A stretch of 14,394 nt of DNA. It comes from Rickettsia typhi. Its GTDB lineage: Bacteria; Pseudomonadota; Alphaproteobacteria; Rickettsiales; UBA1997. Shown one piece after another: positions 7,133-14,394 of this stretch. The notes under the pieces were generated by a model that was not told the origin of the DNA, did no database searches, and saw nothing but the letters and a program-made list of their open reading frames with translations. Numbering within the stretch: the stretch's first letter is position 1; every line of letters starts with the position of its first letter. Location of the stretch: positions 1 to 14,394 of the forward strand of contig CAMDAI010000011.1 of the NCBI GenBank assembly GCA_945888585.1, read 5' to 3'. The position numbers and the translations under genes are program-made.

Positions 7133-7762
7133 TTAATCTATGAAATAAATCTTATTTGGTAATTCGTTAGGGTTGTTTTCTGAATTATTAGGAAAATGTT
7201 TTTTTAGTAGCTCGCCGCATTTGTTAATAGCGCTAATTAATCCTTCAGCTGCTTTATTTTCACTAATTCCTTTGGTTACTAAGTCACAAATTTCCTGTAA
7301 ATCATGATTTGCTAATATTTTACCATCGCGTAAATCAGTTTTTACCATTGCCATATGTTCATAATAAGAAATGTAAATTAATAGAGCGCTGCCTTTTTTA
7401 GTATTGCCTAAATTATAACTATAAAAATATTCGCAGGCACGACGATTAACCTCATCTTTTATTTCGGATCTATTAATAAAAGGAAGGCATAAAGATGGAC
7501 AAATTCGAGTAATATTTATTCCAATTGAAAATGATAAAATTAATGACAGAGCAATTAAAAATTTTGAATCAAAAAAATCAATAACAATAATTGTTGATAT
7601 TATTGTCAATAATAGTGCAAAAATATATCTGGAACTGTCATATCCCGCAGAAGATTTGGCAAAAATTGGAACTATTTCTCCATCGCTACCTTTTTCTGCT
7701 TCTTTAAGAGCATTTTCAATATTTTTAATTTCAATTTCGCTAAAAAACTTTTTCATTTTCAT
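7133..7762 (-). CDS. TPM-domain membrane protein (COG3762-like)
   Basis: This 209-residue inner-membrane protein belongs to the shorter kind of TPM-domain protein commonly encoded beside YgcG/COG1512 proteins; its biochemical role is not settled. An N-terminal segment (EIEIKNIENALKEAEKGSDGEIVPIFAKSSAGY, in pieces over residues 9-41) carries the TPM-like GEIVP strand. Two membrane helices follow (about 46-63 and 67-85). The C-terminal part has RACEYFYSYNLGNTKKGSALLIYIS (107-131) and an amphipathic helix near 165-190. There is no signal peptide. It starts 23 bases after the preceding TPM gene, so the two are probably co-transcribed. The start could be Met1 or Met3 (MKMKKFF); neither has a Shine-Dalgarno sequence. 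Confidence 0.8.
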   Translation of the reverse strand: MKMKKFFSEIEIKNIENALKEAEKGSDGEIVPIFAKSSAGYDSSRYIFALLLTIISTIIVIDFFDSKFLIALSLILSFSIGINITRICPSLCLPFINRSEIKDEVNRRACEYFYSYNLGNTKKGSALLIYISYYEHMAMVKTDLRDGKILANHDLQEICDLVTKGISENKAAEGLISAINKCGELLKKHFPNNSENNPNELPNKIYFID

Positions 7763-7785
7763 AATATTTTAAATTAATATAAAAA

Positions 7786-8562
7786 TTACCAACTGCCAGA
7801 TGCACCACCGCCACCACCAGAGCCACCACCAAATCCGCCACCAGATCCTCCATTAGAACCGGATCTAAGTAACATAAATAAAATTACGCCAACAAAAGCT
7901 AAAAATGCCCAGCCCCAACCAGTTTTGCCGCTTTTAAAAAGAGAGTAGGCGATGCCAATAACTGCGGCTGCCATTAGAATTAATAAAATTATAGATGATG
8001 AACTGGACATCGGTTGTTGAGATGAGGCTGTTGCAACATTAGATGCTGAAGATTGTGGTAGAATAAGACCTCTCGCTATGGTATCTAAAGCTTTTACTCC
8101 GGCTAAAATTCCATTAGAAAAATTACCTTGTTTAAAATCAGGAATAATAAAGTCATTCATGATAGAAGATGCTTCTCGATCGTATCTGTGATCAAATGAT
8201 GCTCCAAATTCTATTCTGGCTTTTCTGTCGGCTTTAGAAATAAGAAGAAGCATTCCGTAATTTAAGTCCTTATTGCCAATTGTCCATTTGTTAAAAAGAT
8301 CAGCAGTATATTTTTCAATACCGTCATTATCTGCACCATAATTTGCAAGCGAGTTAATGGTTATAACAAATATTGGTATTTGTTTTTCAGTAAGTAATTT
8401 TTTAGAAATATTATTAATTTCTTGTTTATCACTGTCGTTAATCATTCCTGCTTCGTCGATAATAAAACTTCCCAGACTTGGTTTATTCGGAAAGCTTGAA
8501 GCAAATGAATTGGTAGAAACAATAAGAGCAGAAAGTAAAATAAAATTTTTTAATATTTTCAT
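7786..8562 (-). CDS. TPM-domain protein, YgcG/COG1512 type, with Gly-rich tail
   Basis: This 258-residue envelope protein is the first gene of the TPM pair. A signal peptide ends near SFA-S (residue 21). The TPM domain spans about 28-165: IIDEAGMINDSDKQEI, IPIFVITINSL, WTIGNKDLNYGMLLLIS, and RKARIEFG, typical of this fold. Two membrane helices follow (about 190-208 and 215-232), then the hallmark Gly/Ser tail GGSGGGGGASGSW at the very C-terminus. Such proteins are often linked genetically to LemA, but no lemA is present here. TPM domains have been associated with phosphatase activity and with photosystem assembly in plants, which cannot be transferred directly. The likely role is an envelope-associated function with its downstream partner. 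The start was chosen from the signal peptide. Confidence 0.88.
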   Translation of the reverse strand: MKILKNFILLSALIVSTNSFASSFPNKPSLGSFIIDEAGMINDSDKQEINNISKKLLTEKQIPIFVITINSLANYGADNDGIEKYTADLFNKWTIGNKDLNYGMLLLISKADRKARIEFGASFDHRYDREASSIMNDFIIPDFKQGNFSNGILAGVKALDTIARGLILPQSSASNVATASSQQPMSSSSSIILLILMAAAVIGIAYSLFKSGKTGWGWAFLAFVGVILFMLLRSGSNGGSGGGFGGGSGGGGGASGSW

Positions 8563-8581
8563 CAGATATGAATGATTTGTT

Positions 8582-8638
8582 AAAAAAGCTAATTCAAGAA
8601 AAATAATAGCAAAAATTATTGATCTCTATTAGCTTTTT
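8582..8638 (-). terminator. Hairpin terminator after the DUF1993 gene
   Basis: AAAAAGCTAAT (8583-8593) and ATTAGCTTTTT (8628-8638) form a perfect 11-bp stem, with an inner AATAAT/ATTATT stem (8602-8607/8615-8620) in its loop. Read on the minus strand, the hairpin ends in TTTTTT just downstream of the DUF1993 stop, and it separates that gene from the TPM operon. Confidence 0.55.
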
Positions 8639-8661
8639 AAGTTTTTAAAGTTTGATAAAAG

Positions 8662-9171
8662 TTAATTCAAATCACCTAAATAATCTTTTTTACCAATATC
8701 AACGCCATTATGTCTTAAAATTGCATAAGCAATTGAGATATGAAAATATAAATTAGGTAAAGTGTAATTAAGTAAATAAGGTTGTCCGATAAAATTATTT
8801 TCCTTTCCGCGCTGAACATAGCTGATTTTCTTTTTTTCTGATCCATCAATTTGTTCTGCTTTAATGCTTTGTAAAAATTTGATGGTTTTTGCAATGCGCT
8901 CCTGTAATTGTGCAAAGGTGGTTTCATTATCTTTAAAACTTGGAACTTCAATTCCGGCAAGTCTTGCAGCGCCAGCTTTAACAGTGTCACTGGTGATTTG
9001 TATTTGACGAACTAAAGGAAGCATATCAGGTGCTAATCTGGAATTGATCAGAACTGATCCGTCAATTTTTTTTGCTTCAGCAAAAGCCTCACCTTTTTTG
9101 AGGATTGCTGATAAATTGTTTAACCCACGAATGAAAACCAGTATAGAAGATTGATACATTGATATAGTCAT
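8662..9171 (-). CDS. DUF1993 family protein
   Basis: This 169-residue cytoplasmic protein of the DUF1993 family (a DinB-like helical fold is reported for related families) has no known reaction. Family signatures are visible in order: an N-terminal YQSSILVFIRGLNNLSAIL helix, RLAPDMLPLVRQIQ (45-58), ARLAGIEVPSF (69-79), ERIAKTIKFL (91-100), and the closing LYFHISIAYAILRHNGVDIGKKDYLG (in parts over 141-166). The length is normal for the family. It is the only gene in this window with a good ribosome binding site (GGAG at 9180-9177, five bases before the ATG), which fixes the start. It follows icd by 75 bases and probably has its own promoter. Confidence 0.88.
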   Translation of the reverse strand: MTISMYQSSILVFIRGLNNLSAILKKGEAFAEAKKIDGSVLINSRLAPDMLPLVRQIQITSDTVKAGAARLAGIEVPSFKDNETTFAQLQERIAKTIKFLQSIKAEQIDGSEKKKISYVQRGKENNFIGQPYLLNYTLPNLYFHISIAYAILRHNGVDIGKKDYLGDLN

Positions 9172-9176
9172 AATTA

Positions 9177-9180
9177 CTCC
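9177..9180 (-). promoter_or_regulatory. Shine-Dalgarno GGAG of the DUF1993 gene
   Basis: GGAG lies five bases before the ATG at 9171. It is notable because none of the other starts visible here has a recognisable Shine-Dalgarno sequence. Confidence 0.7.
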
Positions 9181-9218
9181 ATTAAATAATAAATTAAATA
9201 AATATATTAGAATCAGGA

Positions 9219-9224
9219 ATTATA
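9219..9224 (-). promoter_or_regulatory. Candidate -10 box for the DUF1993 gene
   Basis: TATAAT on the minus strand lies about 48 bases before the ATG. No convincing -35 is visible at 16-18 bases, and TATAAT arises easily in such AT-rich DNA. Confidence 0.25.
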
Positions 9225-9246
9225 TAATAGCGAAATCTTTGTATTT

Positions 9247-10476
9247 CTAGTTTGATAGACTTTTTCTTAAGTTTGAATCAATTGTATCTAAGAATTCCTC
9301 AGTATAAAGGTAATGTTTGCCATGCTCAACCTTATTGCCATGAATACAAACCGCTAAATCTTTGGTCATTTTCCCAGATTCAACTGTTTCTATACAGACT
9401 TTTTCAAGTGTGGTACAAAAATTAATAAGTTCCTGATTTCCATCCTTTTTACCTCTAAACGCTAAACCACGAGTCCAGGCAAAAATTGAAGCAATTGGAT
9501 TAGTGGAAGTTGGTTTTCCTGCTTGATGATCGCGGAAATGACGAGTTACCGTTCCATGAGCCGCTTCAGCTTCCATAATATTTCCATCTGGTGTAATTAA
9601 AACTGAAGTCATTAGTCCTAAAGATCCAAAGCCTTGCGCTACCAAATCTGACTGCACATCGCCATCATAATTTTTACAAGCCCAAACAAAACTTCCACTC
9701 CATTTAAGGGCGGAAGCGACCATGTCATCAATTAAACGATGTTCGTAAATAATACTTTTTTCGGCAAATTTTGTTTTAAATTCCTTTTCATAAATTTCGG
9801 CAAAAATATCTCTAAAGCGTCCATCATATTTTTTTAAAATGGTATTTTTAGTTGAAAGATAAAGTGGCCAGCCTTTTTGTAAGGCGATATTAAAACATGA
9901 ATAAGCAAAACCACGAATTGATTCATCAATATTATACATAGCAAGTGCCACACCAGCTCCCTTGAATTTGTAAACTTCATGTTCAATTATTTTACCATCG
10001 TCACCTTCAAACTTAATGGTTAATTTTCCTTTTCCTGGAACCACAAAATCAGTTGCTTTATATTGATCACCAAAAGCATGACGACCTACGATAATTGGTG
10101 TTGTCCAATTGGAAACTAAGCGAGGTACGTTAGTGCAAACAATTGGTTCACGAAATACTGTGCCATCTAAAATATTTCTGATTGTTCCATTTGGTGATTT
10201 CCAAATTTCTTTTAAATTAAATTCTTTTTGGCGGGCTTCATCGGGTGTGATTGTGGCGCATTTAATTCCAACTCCGAATTCTTTAATGGCGTTGCTGGCA
10301 TCAATAGTTATTTGATCTGCTGTTTTATCACGATTTTCTACTCCCAGATCGTAATATTTAATATCTAAATCCAAATAAGGCATAATTAATTTATCCTTAA
10401 TGAATTTCCAAATTACTCTAGTCATTTCATCACCATCAAGTTCAACAACGGGATTTTTTACTGATATTTTTTTCAT
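9247..10476 (-). CDS. icd: NADP-dependent isocitrate dehydrogenase (homodimeric, mitochondrial/alphaproteobacterial type)
   Basis: This 409-residue TCA-cycle enzyme oxidatively decarboxylates isocitrate to 2-oxoglutarate and generates NADPH in the cytoplasm. It is full-length for the eukaryotic/alphaproteobacterial subclass (about 400-415 residues). Isocitrate-binding residues sit at positions matching human IDH1: KSPNGTIR (S94, N96, R100), FREP (R109) and GRHAFGDQY (R132, Y139). Lys210 of [13 protein letters not shown] and the metal ligands in YDGDVQSD (D273, D277) are present. [12 protein letters not shown] (307-318) carries the Arg and His that select NADP over NAD. The product 2-oxoglutarate and the glutamate made through PutA connect the two metabolic genes here. 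Its start has no Shine-Dalgarno sequence; the ATG begins the conserved strand [13 protein letters not shown]. Confidence 0.97.
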   Translation of the reverse strand: MKKISVKNPVVELDGDEMTRVIWKFIKDKLIMPYLDLDIKYYDLGVENRDKTADQITIDASNAIKEFGVGIKCATITPDEARQKEFNLKEIWKSPNGTIRNILDGTVFREPIVCTNVPRLVSNWTTPIIVGRHAFGDQYKATDFVVPGKGKLTIKFEGDDGKIIEHEVYKFKGAGVALAMYNIDESIRGFAYSCFNIALQKGWPLYLSTKNTILKKYDGRFRDIFAEIYEKEFKTKFAEKSIIYEHRLIDDMVASALKWSGSFVWACKNYDGDVQSDLVAQGFGSLGLMTSVLITPDGNIMEAEAAHGTVTRHFRDHQAGKPTSTNPIASIFAWTRGLAFRGKKDGNQELINFCTTLEKVCIETVESGKMTKDLAVCIHGNKVEHGKHYLYTEEFLDTIDSNLRKSLSN

Positions 10477-10575
10477 AAAAAAGCGATTTAATTTTTTGTT
10501 AAGATGTAATTAATAAATTCATTAATTTTGAATTTTTTGCAATTCTTTTTTGATAGAATTTTGATTCGATGTAAA

Positions 10576-11436
10576 CTAATTCTCGCATTTTATTGCTTCT
10601 GGGTTTTTTAATAGCTCTTCCAAAATTTCGGGCCATTTATTAAATTCGTGAGTAGCACCTTTTATTTCTGTAAATTTTGCACATTTGTTGCTTGCTTGAT
10701 TAATTTTAAGAACAAAATCTTTAATTATATAACTGGGAATAATTTTATCTTTCCCACCTGCCATATGGTAAGATGGGATATTTTCTATATTTTTTATAAA
10801 ATCAATTGGGTTTAGAGAGTCATAAAGAGGAGTAACCTTATGAATTTTAGTAAATTCTTGGTGATTTAAATTACTGGCAATAGTAACAATTGATTTAACA
10901 TCATCTCTTGTACTTGCTATTAAAACTGCTAAGGCACCACCACCGGAATAGCCATATAAATTAATAGATTTTATTTTATGATAATTGACCATTCTATTAA
11001 TGGCTTCATTTATGGAATCAATTACAGTTTTGTTAAAACGTGAATGCGACCAAAATTTTGACTGACAATTTGGTTCAATTGAAAGATCAACATATTGACA
11101 TGGTCTGGCAATGTAGGCCACATTAGAATTTTTATCAGCTATTGCCATTTTTAAAGCTAACGGATCAATGGGGGTAGGGTTATCAGAAATAGTATATCTA
11201 TTTTTCCAGGAAAATCCATCTCCTTCAATGTAGATATTTAGGCTTTTATCTAGAGAGTTATTGATGTGGATATAGCTTTGCAAAGAAAAATTATTAGTTT
11301 TAATTATATAACCTTCCAGTTTGGAATTTAAAACCAATTCCTGAGCATATTTTTGTCTATTCGACATAGAAGTCTTGTTATGACTATGACAACAAGGTAA
11401 AAAAATCAGAAAAAATAAACTAAAATATTTAATCAT
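10576..11436 (-). CDS. Secreted alpha/beta hydrolase
   Basis: This 286-residue predicted serine hydrolase acts outside the inner membrane. The N-terminus (residues 1-16) is a hydrophobic export signal ending in LPCC. The cysteines could make it a lipoprotein, but Pro before the first Cys is a poor lipobox, so this is uncertain. The oxyanion-side strand NIYIEGDGFSW (67-77) and NVAYIARPCQYV (105-116) define a recognisable subfamily of unassigned alpha/beta hydrolases. The nucleophile elbow is GYSGGG with Ser164; Asp230 of GGKDKIIP and His263 of ATHEF complete the triad. Cys113 and Cys124 could form a disulfide. The substrate is unknown; esterase or lipase activity would be the first guess. It starts 30 bases after the autotransporter stop with no clear terminator between, so they may be co-transcribed. 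Confidence 0.85.
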   Translation of the reverse strand: MIKYFSLFFLIFLPCCHSHNKTSMSNRQKYAQELVLNSKLEGYIIKTNNFSLQSYIHINNSLDKSLNIYIEGDGFSWKNRYTISDNPTPIDPLALKMAIADKNSNVAYIARPCQYVDLSIEPNCQSKFWSHSRFNKTVIDSINEAINRMVNYHKIKSINLYGYSGGGALAVLIASTRDDVKSIVTIASNLNHQEFTKIHKVTPLYDSLNPIDFIKNIENIPSYHMAGGKDKIIPSYIIKDFVLKINQASNKCAKFTEIKGATHEFNKWPEILEELLKNPEAIKCEN

Positions 11437-11466
11437 TTATCTATAGAGAATATTTATAAGTCTCTT

Positions 11467-14394
11467 TTAAAATGGTATGCGATATTTAATCGATCCTGTA
11501 TGAGCTATATATCCTTGACCCTTATCAAGATCATATTTAAAGCTCATTATTGCCTCATCTTTTTTCTCAACAAAGTTCAATTCTATTCCTAGATTAAATA
11601 TGTTAGAAGGTAGACTGGCACCAGTGGTTTTTATAACATCTCCTCCACCAATAAATTGAGTTGTATAATTTTGCCCATCTTTTTTTAAATTATGCAACCA
11701 TGCTAATTTAAGTTCTGGTAGAATATTAAATTGATCAAGTGGTGTGGTTCCAATATCATACTCATCTAAATTAATTTTTCCCATCATTCTTACTCCAACT
11801 TCTGAAGCTAAAGTATTGAAATTACTGGCATTTACTTTTAATCCAAGATCTCCAGCACCTGCTTCTTGATAATTATCTTGATTCAGTTTGGAATATTTGA
11901 TGGCAATGTTTGGAGCCAATAATAAAGCATTTGAAATGTTAAAATTATAGCCAATTCCTGTTTTGAAGCCAATTCCATTACCGCCAAAATTTGCCTTGGC
12001 AATTCTATCTATAGATCCAACTTTGATGCTTCTATTGGAGTCGTATTTGTTGATAGAAAGATTGACTATATTTTCATTGTAAAATCCAACTCCGGTATCA
12101 GCAGAATTATTATTATATAAACTTATCTGGTAGGAATTAATATCAGTATTTCGTGCTGCAGTGCTGTTGGTGCTATTAATGCTGGCATTACTATAGCCGA
12201 AAGCGACACCAATAATGGAATTAACATCATCATTTTTGATTGTGGAATCATAACCAAATATAACGCCAGATATATTTGATTTAAAGCCATCTTGATCTTC
12301 TTTGCTGTTTTGATTAGCTACTCCACCAAATACTTGTCCCCATCCTTTATTAACATTTCCTTCATTATTTCCGCTAGAAATTCCAGTTGCAATTGGATTT
12401 AAATTAAATAGGCGTGAATTTACAATATCAGTTACTCTGTTGCCCATACTAGTGGTAACTATTTGATTCATATTGCTTTTGGTTTCAGTCAGTGATGCTA
12501 ATGATGTTTCTACTTCTGATTTGGTGCTTATTCTAAGTAATTCATTTTGTAATAAACTCATATCACTATTAGATGAGCTGGTATTAATAACACTTTCAAC
12601 GATAGCGGATTCACCAGAATTTAAAGCACTAACAGCCGATGTATCCATAGAAGCTGTCATTTGTAAAGTAGTGCCACTTTGACTAACAACTGCCTGAGTT
12701 AAATAAGAATTATCTGTTACGGCTAAACCGGCAAGATTAACGGTTAGTGGTGTTGTGGTATTTAAGAATGTGTATGAATTATTTAAAATAATTTGACTAA
12801 ATGGTGAGTAATTAAATGCAATATTAGTTCCGTTGGCAATGGTTGCAGAATTTGCGGTCAATTGTCCAGAAGTTAAGTTATTAATACCGATATTTAGAGT
12901 GCTACCACTGGCAATATTTGCTATTCCTGTGGAGGTTAATACTTTGCTTGCGCTAATTGATTTTGTTGCTCCAGAGTTATTTACGAAACTAGTTGTAGTG
13001 GCATTATTATTAAGGGTTAATGTACCACTATTGACGACAACACTACCAAGGTTGGATGTTCCGCTATTTATGGTCATATTGCCATTAACATTCAAGTTAG
13101 TGGTAGTAATGTTATTACTAAATATTACTGCTCCGTTACTATTGTTGATTGTCATGCTATTAATACCTGACATAACAGAACCAATATTTTGTATACCAGT
13201 ACCATCAAAAATAACTGATCCTGCAACACTCAACTGACCTGAACCAGAAGTATTTCCGGCTATTTGAATAGTTTGTTCGGTAGCAATATTTGTAGTTCCA
13301 GAAGTAAGGATTAAATTGTTAACAAAAGCATTTTGATTAAGAGTTAATCCTGAAGAGTTTGAAACTGTAAGACTGTTTAATTTGTTATTAGTAGTGCTAA
13401 TTTGAGAATTTATAATTTGTGCGCCGCTACCATTTAAAGTAAGATTACCTGTACCGGTAATGGTGTTATTTGTGGTGCCGTTACCAACATAAATGGTTGA
13501 TCCTGAAAGAGATAAATTACCGTTTATGGTTAAATTGGTTACAAATAAATTATTTGTTAAAATAGCACCCGCTGTTGATGAATTATTGACTGTTAATGAT
13601 GCTAAACGATTAGAGGTTCCAACAGCATTACTAATACCAATTACTGAAGATACATTTTGAGTAGATGTCCCATCTAAGCTTAAAGTTCCTAATCCGGTTA
13701 ATGTTCCGGTATTAGAAATATTGCCTGAGATACTAGTAGTGGATGAGTTATCTACGTTATTTATTATCGTGACACCAGTACCAGTAAGATTAATGGCGTA
13801 AATATTTTTATTAAGATTGACCCCAAGAGAGTTATTTATTGCAATGATTCCTAATCTATTACTGCTACTTCCAATTTGAGATGAGATAGTTTGAACGGTA
13901 GCGCCAGTAGTAGTTCCTTGAGTTGTAGTGCTGCCGCCATCAAAAGTAAGAGTTCCTGATCCTTGTAATATTCCGGTACCAGTGATATTACCAGCTACAA
14001 AAATATTACCGCTATTTCCAATAGTGACTGTTCCAGAATTATTAGCAATGTTTTGAGTATAAAGATTATTGTTAAAGACTACATTACCACTGTTGTTGTT
14101 AACTATCTGGATCATTCTGCCTATGAAAGCGCTATTGCCAATTGCTGTATCTACAGTTTGTGTGTTGCTGCTACCGTTAAAGACTAGTGATCCTCCAATA
14201 CCTGTTGTATTACTACTTAATAATGTTCCGGCACCAGTGATATTGCCAGATACATCAGCAGTTTTTCCCGAAGCAAGATTAATAGTACCGATGGCATTAA
14301 TATTTTTGACAAAGATATTGTCACTAAAGTTTCCTGTGGTTCCGGAAGTAACCGCTAATGTTCCAAGCCTGCTAGAGATGCTGGCAATTACTGG
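11467..14394 (-). CDS. Classical (type Va) autotransporter, 5' end outside window
   Basis: The frame is open from the window edge through 975 codons; the ATG at 14115 is internal, since the preceding 93 codons continue the same repeats. This is therefore a partial gene lacking its signal peptide. The passenger has six repeats of about 72-87 residues with anchors such as RLASLTVNNSS, KLNSLTVSNSSG and GINSMTINNSNG. Each is followed by a GTLTFDG/GTLSLDG/GNLTLNG strand, as in Asn/Ser/Gly-rich beta-helix passengers. A helical linker precedes the barrel, which starts at GWGQVFGGVANQ (about 12345) with GFKSNISGVIFGYD after it. The barrel ends in the C-terminal outer-membrane signature GSIKYRIPF with terminal Phe. 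It resembles rickettsial Sca-type surface proteins in layout, but I cannot assign an orthologue. It is likely a surface adhesin. Confidence 0.9.
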   Translation of the reverse strand, partial: PVIASISSRLGTLAVTSGTTGNFSDNIFVKNINAIGTINLASGKTADVSGNITGAGTLLSSNTTGIGGSLVFNGSSNTQTVDTAIGNSAFIGRMIQIVNNNSGNVVFNNNLYTQNIANNSGTVTIGNSGNIFVAGNITGTGILQGSGTLTFDGGSTTTQGTTTGATVQTISSQIGSSSNRLGIIAINNSLGVNLNKNIYAINLTGTGVTIINNVDNSSTTSISGNISNTGTLTGLGTLSLDGTSTQNVSSVIGISNAVGTSNRLASLTVNNSSTAGAILTNNLFVTNLTINGNLSLSGSTIYVGNGTTNNTITGTGNLTLNGSGAQIINSQISTTNNKLNSLTVSNSSGLTLNQNAFVNNLILTSGTTNIATEQTIQIAGNTSGSGQLSVAGSVIFDGTGIQNIGSVMSGINSMTINNSNGAVIFSNNITTTNLNVNGNMTINSGTSNLGSVVVNSGTLTLNNNATTTSFVNNSGATKSISASKVLTSTGIANIASGSTLNIGINNLTSGQLTANSATIANGTNIAFNYSPFSQIILNNSYTFLNTTTPLTVNLAGLAVTDNSYLTQAVVSQSGTTLQMTASMDTSAVSALNSGESAIVESVINTSSSNSDMSLLQNELLRISTKSEVETSLASLTETKSNMNQIVTTSMGNRVTDIVNSRLFNLNPIATGISSGNNEGNVNKGWGQVFGGVANQNSKEDQDGFKSNISGVIFGYDSTIKNDDVNSIIGVAFGYSNASINSTNSTAARNTDINSYQISLYNNNSADTGVGFYNENIVNLSINKYDSNRSIKVGSIDRIAKANFGGNGIGFKTGIGYNFNISNALLLAPNIAIKYSKLNQDNYQEAGAGDLGLKVNASNFNTLASEVGVRMMGKINLDEYDIGTTPLDQFNILPELKLAWLHNLKKDGQNYTTQFIGGGDVIKTTGASLPSNIFNLGIELNFVEKKDEAIMSFKYDLDKGQGYIAHTGSIKYRIPF

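Noticed and set aside
8715..8990. 91-codon minus-strand frame inside the DUF1993 gene
   Set aside because: It overlaps the recognised DUF1993 protein in another frame and has no domain features.
10109..10315. Plus-strand frame opposite icd
   Set aside because: It is antisense to highly conserved icd codons, and nothing supports its expression.
10509..10526. ATTAAT/ATTAAT hairpin upstream of icd as a terminator
   Set aside because: It has only six A-T pairs and no T-tail; such palindromes are expected by chance at this base composition.
12833..13237. 134-codon plus-strand open frame opposite the autotransporter
   Set aside because: It is hydrophobic low-complexity sequence produced by the complement of the repeat codons; the minus-strand autotransporter frame is clearly the real one.
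14113..14115. ATG taken as the start of the autotransporter
   Set aside because: The same frame stays open for 93 more codons with the same passenger repeats, and no signal peptide follows this ATG.

Overview
The window is AT-rich and compact, with long A/T runs, mostly short intergenic gaps and almost no Shine-Dalgarno sequences. The gene set suggests a Gram-negative alphaproteobacterium, probably a host-associated one of the Rickettsiales or Holosporales type. The pointers are a short alphaproteobacterial/mitochondrial-type NADP isocitrate dehydrogenase, two large outer-membrane adhesins of the autotransporter class, an L,D-transpeptidase, and a decayed gene. The taxonomic placement is an inference from these features; no rRNA or marker gene is present.

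Layout, left to right. (1) 1-1372, minus: the N-terminal part of a PutA-type proline dehydrogenase, cut by the window edge. Its start codon lies inside a 64-bp palindromic unit repeated 2.45 times (1365-1521). (2) 1675-2718, plus: a secreted LysM + YkuD L,D-transpeptidase with an extra C-terminal region. (3) 2892-5843, minus: an inverse-autotransporter (type Ve-like) barrel followed by a parallel beta-helix of about 13 rungs of about 27 residues. (4) 5844-6256: a divergent regulatory gap with a perfect palindrome. (5) 6257-6589, plus: a small secreted helical protein ending at a clear terminator. (6) 6665-7038, plus: a frameshifted GIY-YIG nuclease pseudogene. (7) 8562-7133, minus: a two-gene TPM-domain membrane operon (COG1512 then COG3762 type), bounded by hairpins on both sides. 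(8) 9171-8662, minus: a DUF1993 protein. (9) 10476-9247, minus: icd. (10) 14394-10576, minus: a classical (type Va) autotransporter whose 5' end lies outside the window, followed 30 bp later by a secreted Ser-Asp-His alpha/beta hydrolase.

Functionally, the window mixes central carbon metabolism (proline to glutamate to the TCA cycle; isocitrate to 2-oxoglutarate) with a strong cell-envelope theme: peptidoglycan crosslinking, two structurally unrelated surface adhesins, and several exported proteins. I see no CRISPR array, tRNA, rRNA, phage module, IS transposase or defence operon. The most unusual items are the palindromic tandem repeat that carries a mini-ORF upstream of putA, the inverse-autotransporter/beta-helix protein, and the GIY-YIG gene with its lesions at homopolymers.
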